Below, piece after piece: positions 56,414 to 64,000 of a stretch of DNA of 64,000 nucleotides. The DNA is from Lepeophtheirus salmonis. Lineage: Eukaryota; Arthropoda; Copepoda; Siphonostomatoida; Caligidae. Within the stretch, counting starts at the first letter, position 1. Each line of letters begins with the position of its first letter. The stretch spans positions 1,798,001 through 1,862,000 of the forward strand of contig NC_052141.2 of the NCBI RefSeq assembly GCF_016086655.4, in the 5' to 3' direction. The notes under the pieces were generated by a model. That model was not told the DNA's origin and did not search any database. It was given only the letters and a program-made list of their open reading frames with translations. A program made the translations under genes and the position numbers.

Positions 56414-57275
56414 GTTGTAAATCGTAAGCATTTTTAGCGTAATTTTTGTATTCAACTTTAAACAGTATTTTTTTATTTTCTAAAGCTGTTCTCATTATTA
56501 TTTCAAACTTTAAAAGATTAATCTATTAATGAATAAAGTTGTAAATCGTAAGCATTTTTAGCGTGCCATTTTTTGTATTGGCAATTTAAAAAGTATTATT
56601 TTTATCTTCTGAAGCTGTTATTATTATGGCAGTCTTAAAAAGAACAATTATTTATGGATGAGGTTGTAAATCCTATGTATTTTTTGGCGTTCCAGTTTTT
56701 TTTGTATTGGCAACAGTATTTTTTTATTTTCTCAACCTGTTATCATTATTATTCAAACTTAAAAAGAGAAAATCTATATACGAATAATGTTGTAAATCGT
56801 TTGCATTTTTAGGGTGCGATTTTTTTTGTAATAGCAGCTTAAAAAGTGTGTTTTTTTCTCTCAAGCTGCTATCGTTTTGATAACATTCTTAAAAAGAGAT
56901 AATCTATTTATTTTTAGCGTGCAATTTTTTTTGCATTGACAACTTAAAAAGTTGTCATTTTTTATTTTCTAAAGCTGTTATCATTATTATTTCAAACTTA
57001 AAAAGAGGAAATCGATTTATGAATAAAGTTGTAAATCGTTTGCATTTTGAAGCGTGCGAATTTTTTTCTATTGGCAACTTCAAAAGTTTTATTTTCTGAA
57101 GATGTTATTATTATTGCAGTCTTAAAAAATAACTATTTATTAATGGGGTTGTAAATCGTAAGCCATTTTTTGGCGTGCGAGTTTTTTTTGTTTTGATAAC
57201 TTAAAAAGTGTTTATTTTATTTTCTGAATCTGTTATAAATGAATTTGTAAATCGTAATAATTTTTGGTATGTGAA
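56414..57275 (+). repeat. 125-bp minisatellite, about seven units
   Basis: The phrase gttgtaaatcgtaagcattt, or a near variant, starts at 56414, 56538, 56663, 56789, 57028 and 57148, with a final tttgtaaatcg near 57244. Spacings are 124, 125, 126, 239 (two units, one having lost the phrase), 120 and about 97. Each unit also has ttttagcgtgc, a T run, ttggcaacttaaaaagt, tttctgaagctgttatcatt and aaacttaaaaagag in fixed order. Divergence between units suggests an old array. Confidence 0.9.
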
Positions 57276-57499
57276 AGAATAACCTGAAAATGAACATGAT
57301 AACCCTGTCAATTAGAATAATGTTTGAGAGCAGATATGCAGCCATGTTATTTTATTCAATTAGTTATTACTTGATACTAAGATGTTCCTGTTTCATTAAT
57401 ATAATAATAATTATAAAATATAGGAACAGTGTTGCACGCGTTCTAGGTCATATTTCATTCGAAATATGGTTATTATTATTATTTAATTCATTTAAAAAT
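57276..57499. other. unassigned stretch
   Basis: The 80-codon frame 57290-57532 runs into R4 and has no known domain. Confidence 0.3.
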
Positions 57500-57790
57500 G
57501 TATCATGGGTGCGCTTGAGTGCTTATGAATGACATAGGACAACACAATTAAGCTGTTGTGGATTTATAATTACAATTCCATATTGGATTATGAGTAGAAT
57601 TGAGCATCGAAAACAGATTAATTCTTGCCTATGTTCTTACTTGATATGGAGTGGGGATTGTGTTAATTTCCTTTATATCACAACTGATCGACGCAAATTT
57701 AATGAAAGGTCACTACTGCTAAGCTGCTCATCTCCAAACATTCTTCGAATTGTCAGAGTTACCATGTTCATTTTCCGATTTTTTATATAC
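57500..57790 (+). repeat. R4 repeat
   Basis: gagtagaattgagcatcgaa, gatatggagtggggattgtg, actactgctaagctgctc, cgaattgtcagagttaccat and ttcattttccgatt are the full R4 order. Confidence 0.7.
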
Positions 57791-58439
57791 ACCAAAAATG
57801 ACATCAATTTATAGCCCTACATATGCATACAACCAAGCAAGACGGTTTTTTGTAAATAAAATAAAAGAGCCTAAAGTGCATTTGTATTTGTCAAATAACT
57901 ATTTGGTTTTATCAGTAAAATATTTTGATTTATCCTATTCACATTTTCTAACATGATAAATTATAATAGAAAGGCTATCAGAGGAAAATATAGTCTTATT
58001 AATCAAATGAAAGTTCTGTTACTGTTCTGATAAAGACACAACAGAACAATTCCCATTTTAAGAAGAGGCATTGGGCATCTGAATTTCTTTAAATAAATAT
58101 ATTCTTGAAAAAAAAAATTCTTAAAATAAAAAATATGTTTTTTTTAATAAATAAAAAACTCCCAAAAATATCGCAACACAATCCCTCGAAAATCTCAAAA
58201 TTTAAATTTAAGCAAAACAAAGGTATTTTTAATTAAACCCCTATAGAAAAATCCAAGTTTTGGATCTAAAAGAGCCCCATATTTGTCCATGCCTCAGGAC
58301 CCACTCAACTAGAAAATCGTTCCTGTTTCAAACTAAAGCCAAGGCTTTGAAGGATTGAGACTAAATTGGGAACAATATAACTGAATCGAACTCAATTATT
58401 CTGAAAAAATAAAATTTGGCTCTCCTAAGGAGACCAAAT
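57791..58439. other. unassigned AT-rich stretch
   Basis: No gene or shared repeat recognised. Confidence 0.35.
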
Positions 58440-58985
58440 TAAAGAAAACTTTGAGACAAAGACGAGACCAGAGGTGCCAAAATGAATTATAGGGCCAAAT
58501 TACATAATCATGACGTCATATCTTACAATTTTATGATATAAACATTACACTTTGTCTACAAAAGTGTCCTTGAAAGATATTTCGCTTCAGAGTGTGAACC
58601 CAGACCGTGGACCAAAGTTTAATTGTTTTCAAATAGTGCACCAAATGTTTCAGTTTCAATATACAGATCAGTTTTTTTTTGTCACAATCTATGTACCAAT
58701 TTTTCTCCCCACTCCTGATTTTTGAGTTATACAAACATAATGTATGTAACTCAATTAACTTCATATTACTTTATTGTAGGCCGATGTTCACAATTTTGAT
58801 ACACAACTGACGTCATGTATAATTCATCTTTGAAATCCGTCTAGATCAAATTTTAAATAAGATTGATGTATATCGATTTTTTTAAAGACCGATTCAATCA
58901 GAGTTTCTTATTGAGGCCTATCCAGACTGAACTTTTTAAGTCAACTAAAAATCATAGCAGTCTCAGACCCCAACATTAATATTTA
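58440..58985 (-). repeat. R3 repeat, two palindromes
   Basis: Inverted R3 with tgacgtca at 58511-58518 and 58808-58815, tctccccactcctgattttt, taggccgatgttcacaattt and the end cagtctcagaccccaacatt. Confidence 0.7.
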
Positions 58986-59329
58986 ACCACAAAACTTTCA
59001 CAGAGTATTTTCATTCATGTATCTTATATTTCATTGCTTGAAATAATCATTAGTGACTGCTTCTCTCAGTGTATCATCATCTAACTGTCTCTCAAGAGAC
59101 ATTAATGAGAATAAAATTACAAGTTAATGGGGAGAGAATGAATTAAGAACTTCCTGGCATGGATTTGTCTTTTAACTCCACTCAAAATACATACATTAAA
59201 CATGATATGTATTTTTTAAACAATACATTTTCTATTCTTTAAGTCACTCTGCGTGTAGATAGGATTTAAACAATTTTATGGGGTGAGTCAAAACGTTTGG
59301 AACAAACGGAAGAAATAAATTACATACTC
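58986..59329. other. unassigned stretch
   Basis: No gene recognised. gtgagtcaaaacgtttggaa at 59284 might be an ITm-type end, but no partner was seen. Confidence 0.3.
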
Positions 59330-59440
59330 CTCCTCAAAATTGACATCATATGCGGTGAAATAACGCAAAAAAATTAAATAAAAATCAAGAAAAAAGAGAA
59401 AATCCCAATATATTTTTTTTTTAATTTATTTTCATACGAG
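59330..59440 (-). repeat. R1 repeat, 3' fragment (inverted)
   Basis: aaaatcaagaaaaaagagaa then aatcccaatata matches inverted R1. Confidence 0.5.
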
Positions 59441-59451
59441 TACTAGGGTGG

Positions 59452-59570
59452 TCTGAAAAGTTTCCAACACTTCTCCAAGTGATGCTCCTATCTCTGTAAC
59501 CTGTTCCCGTCTTTAACTTGGCTGAGAGAAGTGTCCAGAGTTACAAGGAGACTATGTTGAAAAATAAATC
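59452..59570 (+). mobile_element. mariner remnant: 5'-type end and transposase tail
   Basis: gggtggtctgaaaagtttcc has the form of a mariner terminal repeat. About 100 bp later ggagactatgttgaaaaataa encodes GDYVEK and a stop, the standard end of irritans/mellifera-type mariner transposases. Almost the whole gene between them is missing. The 73-bp repeat shared with 1333-1405 follows. Confidence 0.6.
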
Positions 59571-59576
59571 CCAAAT

Positions 59577-60090
59577 TCAGATTTTTTTCACCACAAAAAC
59601 ACTCCCATTAACGCACTCAAACATAACAATATAACAATTGCGTGTACAAAATGACTGAAACTTTGGTAACAACTTCTCGACCAAGGCCTGCATGTAGTCG
59701 GCTCCACTGACCCTTAACCCAACCAGGAACCAGATGAGGGGTATGGCCTTTCCATCTGAGACCACAAAGCCCAGGGACAGATGTAGAGTGCCTTGTGGTA
59801 GTGAGAGTCCGGAGAGACTCAGCAACTTGTCATTTTGGCAGTTTTGCACGGGGTCCACTCTACAATTCTTCTAAGGATCACAACCCGAGGGGCCCTGGCC
59901 TTCATTAGGTCATTCAACACAGCCTTGTAGCGTTGGAGATGGGTCTCTTTATTGGCTGGTGTTATGAGGGGCCTCTACACCCTCACAAGGCTCTTGCCCC
60001 CAGGCTTGTTGATGGTCCTTCGAAAGGTTCGGTCCGAAACGCCAAAGCCCTTAATGTATTCCTGCATCGACTTCAAAAGGGATCCCTACA
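59577..60090 (-). pseudogene. ITm transposase relic, N-terminal to central part
   Basis: Read on the minus strand from about 60085: MQEYIKGFGVSDRTFRRTIN then KPGGKSLVRV, stop, RPLITPANKETHLQRYKAV and LNDLMKARAPRVVIL, the second DNA-binding unit and linker. The first catalytic aspartate motif (FSDEK) is damaged, apparently by a small deletion. In the neighbouring frame KNCRVDPVQNCQNDKLLSLS follows, then LGFVVSDGKAIPLIWFLVGL and VEKLLPKFQSFCTRNCY. The relic stops just before the second aspartate should appear. It is the best-preserved front half in the window. The matching tail lies 145 bp away on the opposite strand, so the locus has been inverted or rearranged. Confidence 0.8.
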
Positions 60091-60234
60091 TGTAAAAGCA
60101 AAAGATGTTTGAATTGCTGAATTAATTTTGGGAAATGTGAAGGGAGAAAGAAAACAAAATGACGTTCATAGACTTCTATGTATCTTGAATCTAGTATCTT
60201 AGACTACGATATGTGAGGTATCTTGGAAAGTGTT

Positions 60235-60500
60235 TAATAAACGTGCATATGACTCCTTGGGAGCTTTTATTTTCGAGGCAGTGTGGAACATGGACCAGGA
60301 GTTCCTCATCAAGGCCTGTGGGAGGTTCAGTGCAAGGTTGAAGGCTATGGTTGAAGCTGAAGGTGGTTGTTTTGAGTGATTAACTTCACCATGGATACCG
60401 TCATGTAAGAACAAAATATTTGTATTGCTGAATTGATTTTGGGAAATGAATTATAATTTATATTATGCTTAAATTCTCTGTATTTAAAATCCCGACCCTG
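60235..60500 (+). pseudogene. ITm transposase C-terminal tail with 3' terminal repeat
   Basis: Plus-strand sequence reads WNMDQEFLIKACGRFSARLK then AMVEAEGGCFE with a stop at 60378-60380, the usual end of this family. The 3' untranslated part and end aaaatcccgaccctg (to 60500, followed by TA) match the relic at 11330-11970 and invert to the lone end at 10017. Part of this 3' untranslated sequence (attgctgaattgattttggg) also occurs at 60112-60131, next to the inverted front half. The minus-strand frame 60199-60414 is a shadow. Confidence 0.75.
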
Positions 60501-60502
60501 TA

Positions 60503-61494
60503 TGACTTAGGTGGCGAAAAAAAGGAAACAAAATGTTGATAATACACTATCATGTATCTAGAATTCCATAGACTATCTTAAATGAATTATTTCTACTTAA
60601 AATAAATAAAGAAATACATAAATTTAACATTATCTACTAACGGGATCCTAAGCTTTAAATAAGCATGTCCCAGTATCCCGCTCAACGACACCTTCCCGAA
60701 AATGAGAACCCCAAATATAACTACATTTCATATAGAGAAAATATCATTGCAGAGATTTAAAAGTATTGATAACATCCTATTTTTTTTTCTTGTGTTGAAA
60801 CAAAAAAAAAAACAAGGAAAATTATAAGAGTTTTCATTTTAGCTGATGTGTAGATATTTGCATTTAATCTTAAAGAATCATAAATGAATATATTATTATT
60901 GGCTTAAAGGTATTTATGTATATCTTGATATATTACAAAGCTTCTTACATTTCATAATCAATCCCGATAAGTGAGAGTTTTATTGGAAGACAAAAAAATC
61001 AATATTCGAACCATAAAACTAAACTATATAAATAATTTCCCGAATCAATACATTCAAGCATCATATTGCGAGTGCATTCTATGATTAGCTAGTGTTTTGT
61101 TGTATAGAAGGACTTCTCTTGAACCTTGTGAAATTGAGTAATGACTTAGTTTTGTGATTTGTAGGCAATCTTCCTTGCTAAAGGAGCCAATACATCTCTC
61201 TCTAATCAAGGCTTCTGCAGGGAGGGGAGCTCTACACACACAGATTACAAAAAAAAAAGTAGGTATATATTTATGTAAAGGGATGGACATTTTGCAGAGC
61301 CCGAGGAGAATGCAGGAGGGTGACTTATGGTACTACTGAATTAAGAACCTTGTTAAAATTAGATTCTTGCTATATGATTTGGGGCAGATAAAAGGTACTT
61401 CTGTTATAGAGAGAAGACCCTTCAATATTTGAAATAGCGTTGGTGATAGGAAAATGTTTATAAAGGTGAATGGGAGCTCGGAAGAGATCAAAAC
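60503..61494. other. unassigned stretch
   Basis: No gene recognised. Overlapping frames of 61-78 codons on both strands at 61054-61339 show no domain. They include an intron-acceptor-like ttgtgatttgtag near 61165, which alone is not enough to call an exon. Confidence 0.35.
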
Positions 61495-61665
61495 ACCCGC
61501 TTAAAATCAAAATAAGTAATGCATCTCAATGTGTTCCAAAGTTGTGGTCGATTATGCATTTTTTACGCTTTGTGTTAGCTTGAATTTTGACTTAGGGCTC
61601 TCAAAATTTAATCACCTCTTACTTTGACCATATATAATCTTTTAAATAAATATATGATTACTCTT
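61495..61665 (+). repeat. R2 repeat
   Basis: acccgcttaaaatcaaaata, ccaaagttgtggtcgattat, ctctcaaaatttaatcacct and tttgaccatatataatcttt are in R2 order. Confidence 0.65.
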
Positions 61666-62399
61666 TTTTTTTAAATAACACCATAGGTTGTGAAGAATTA
61701 ATCCTCCAGAACAACGATCTATTAAAGAATGAACAAAAAAGAACGACAGTACCAACAGTTTTTCTTTTTCTAATAATTAAATTGTTATTTTTCTCTACCT
61801 TCATCCCATCCCTAATAATCTATTGTTGATTAAGTTTAGTGATGCAATTTCTGAACTAAATGCTCCCTTCCTTTTCCAAACAAAAATCTAGCAAATGGGC
61901 TACCAATGGAAGGACCATTTGTCTCAGGGATCGAGTAACTTTTTTAATAAGTTTTAGCACTGACTCTCCGAAAGGCCCGACATTCTTATGGACAAGTCCC
62001 AAGTACTAATAGGACCTGTCCTAAAACTGGACTGTACCGAAAAATATAAACTGACAAAACATTACTCGTCGTATTCCAAGGGTTCCCTACATTTAGAAAG
62101 GGTGAAGCACAAAAGCTACATCCATCCATCAGGTCAAGTACTTAATTGAATATTCAAGTCAGATACAATATCTTTTTTTTATTTATTCAACCCATACTTT
62201 ATTTTTTATTATCATTATTTCAATAAAAGGTCATTTGAAAGAGCTTGACCTTTTTAATAAAAAATAACAAGACAAAAAAGAACCAACAAGTTTAATAATA
62301 TCTACACATGTACAAAACAAGGATCACTTCTAACAGATATAAGTACCACTCAATTACAATCCAATTAGCTAACACCGAAAAAATACTGTGAATGTTATT
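61666..62399. other. unassigned AT-rich stretch
   Basis: No gene or shared repeat recognised. Confidence 0.35.
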
Positions 62400-62580
62400 T
62401 CTTTTCTCCTCATCCGTGTTTGAATGTTTAGTGGTTGAATTCGCATTTGTTAGCCTGTAAACAATTCCCCACTAACATTTTAAAATCATTCCTCCATAGA
62501 ATTCACTAACTGACAACATATTTTAGGACTTTTTATGTTTCTTTTTGTATGAAAGGTCGCATAATAATACAGTGTGTGGA
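62400..62580 (+). repeat. R6 repeat
   Basis: gttagcctgtaaacaattcc, gaattcactaactgacaac and tgtatgaaaggtcgcataat follow R6 order, more diverged than the copies at 63 kb. Confidence 0.55.
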
Positions 62581-63014
62581 AGCAAAGTAGATAAAACACT
62601 TTGATTAATTGTATCCTTATAGTTTTTATTTTAACACATCATTTTATGGTATCAGCATGTTAAGTAGTTCAAACTTGACAATTTTGACATCTCAACTAAT
62701 ACGATCTCATCGGTTGTAAAGTATATTGGGATGGTCAGTAATACTCAAATATGTAAAAAAAATATATATAAAACAATGATAATAGGTGCCAACGAGGCCT
62801 TAAAGTTACTTCGATGACTTGATTGTAGGATAGACCAGGAAATTTACATGCAAATAAAGATTACACACAAAGTACTTTATTTATATTAACCTTGGTAGAT
62901 ATATACAGTTAATCTCTTGCAAAAATAATTGTTGACCTAACTTTTGTGGTTTCTGAGAATCAACCTGTCAAATTTAATAGGAATAAATGTTTCCAATTTG
63001 GTTTCCAACACTGA
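62581..63014. other. unassigned AT-rich stretch
   Basis: No gene or shared repeat recognised. Confidence 0.35.
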
Positions 63015-63415
63015 ACAATAAAGGTAACGAGGTAATTTCCTCTTATCAATGTTCTGAACGTTGATTGGTTGAATTTTCTCTTATTAAGCTGTGTACAATT
63101 AGCAACAATTAGGTATTGAATAGATATTCAATAGTTGGGAAGAGTTGGCTAACTGGCAACTGATGATAGGCCTTTTTCTGTTTGTTTTTTTCGCATAAAA
63201 GAAGCGTAATTCATAAATATGAGCTTGTTTTCCCCGTTTCTGAACATTGACTGGTTGAATGATCTCTTTTTAACGTGTGTAGCAGCAATTATTGATTTAT
63301 AATTTCATAATTGGAAGAATCGACTAAATGCGAGCTGATTTTCGGTCATTTTTATTTTTATTTTCGGAGTACAGGCTGCGTGATACAATAAAAGTAACAA
63401 TGTGACATATTTAAA
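63015..63415 (+). repeat. R6 tandem pair
   Basis: Two R6 units in the same orientation. tgaacgttgattggttgaat starts at 63055 and tgaacattgactggttgaat at 63241, a 186-bp offset. Both continue with ggaagagttggctaactgg (or gaatcgactaaatgcga) and a gcgtaat/gcgtgat end. The phrase aataaaggtaac just upstream (63017) is the usual R6 end. Confidence 0.75.
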
Positions 63416-64000
63416 GGTACAACTTTCCTCAGTCAAAAGGATGTTTGTATGAAAGAATTAATGAGTACTGAATCAAATTACATTTTTCCCCCCTTATTCC
63501 GTCAAGGGTCAAAGGTGAGGGAATTTACAGGGAACAAGGGCAGGTGTCTTTGAGGGGTTGAACATGTATTTACATACATACATCATGTTCGATGGTACAT
63601 ACTCGTACATACACAAACAGAAGTGTTCGTTCCTTTTGTGGTTGCTACTGTATGATCAGAAATAAACAAAAAGTGTTTGGGGTATGTTCATCTCATTTTG
63701 TTTCTTTCTACTCCAGGCTCTGATTTACTATATTCTTTATGTATATGCAGAGACCTTATGAGCATAGAAGGGGTCAAAAAGAGCAGCTGCATGTACGTAA
63801 TAGGTAATTACTCATCACTGCCTCTTTTTTTTATCTTTTAAAGGTGTGACGTGATTTCTTACCATTCAATAGGACGTTATTTTGTCAAAAATAGACAAAA
63901 GTGGCATAATATATTAAGATATTTATAATATCTAAATTCGTCAACTTTACGCTACTCATCTAAATTAGTAGATGGTAACTTATAAAACAATACATTTATG
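63416..64000. other. unassigned stretch to window end
   Basis: No gene or shared repeat recognised. The last 100 bp are AT-rich. Confidence 0.35.

Noticed and set aside
56414..57275. array of small RNA genes
   Set aside because: Units have no conserved hairpin or terminator spacing I can see; treated as a minisatellite.
61054..61339. possible exon with acceptor-like ttgtgatttgtag
   Set aside because: Frames on both strands are equally open and neither peptide is recognisable.

Overview
The window looks like repeat-dominated intergenic DNA from an animal, most likely an arthropod. It is AT-rich, full of homopolymers, and packed with decayed cut-and-paste transposons. The one clearly functional gene, a U6 snRNA at 44246-44353, matches the insect/crustacean form almost base for base. 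The density and type of Tc1/mariner relics suggest a copepod such as the salmon louse; that is an inference I cannot prove from 64 kb. I see no convincing protein-coding host gene. One short acidic open frame (16760-16878) and one 43-codon frame (23980-24111) are the only weak candidates.

Protein homology is essentially all transposase debris. Tc1/mariner (ITm) relics lie at 1-203 and 29950-30610 (mariner DD34D type), and at 2413-2895, 3453-4056, 7757-8420, 11330-11970, 12770-13310, 18967-19470, 21671-22090, 24708-24970 with 25926-26042, 26899-27265, 28058-28711, 35132-35770, 50980-51682 and 59577-60500 (types ending in ...SPDLNPLDY...). A hAT transposase C-terminus of the ZBED5-like kind is at 42713-43103. 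Many ITm copies keep the N-terminal helix-turn-helix and the C-terminal tail but have lost the catalytic core. Four (2.4, 7.8, 28.1 and 35.1 kb) share one deletion junction, so they are copies of a single roughly 660-bp non-autonomous derivative.

Non-coding repeats fill much of the rest. I label them locally: R1 (about 465 bp, ends with gtcaacacaaaa), R2 (tgaccatatataat), R3 (carries the palindrome TGACGTCA), R4 (aattgtcagggttacc), R5 (about 400 bp, gggcattttgagggtc), R6 (about 190-250 bp, aattggctaac) and W (very AT-rich, ends aggggcgtccg). Two hAT-like elements (6766-7400 and 49085-49688) have recognisable target duplications, and each appears to carry a nested W element. Tandem arrays include a 125-bp minisatellite of about seven units (56414-57275), a 125-bp duplication just downstream of U6, and tandem R1, R2, R5 and R6 copies.

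Layout: 0-13 kb ITm relics, the R1 array, and hAT and W elements; 13-18 kb mostly unannotated AT-rich DNA; 18-31 kb ITm fragments, some inserted in R1; 31-40 kb R2, R3, R4 and R6 with hAT-like MITEs; 40-45 kb hAT fragments and U6; 45-51 kb R3, R5, R4 and hAT, ending in a 703-bp ITm element with intact ends; 52-64 kb sparse, with W, the minisatellite, R3, a rearranged ITm locus and R6 tandems. Apart from U6 the parts do not form a pathway; they are a record of nested transposition.
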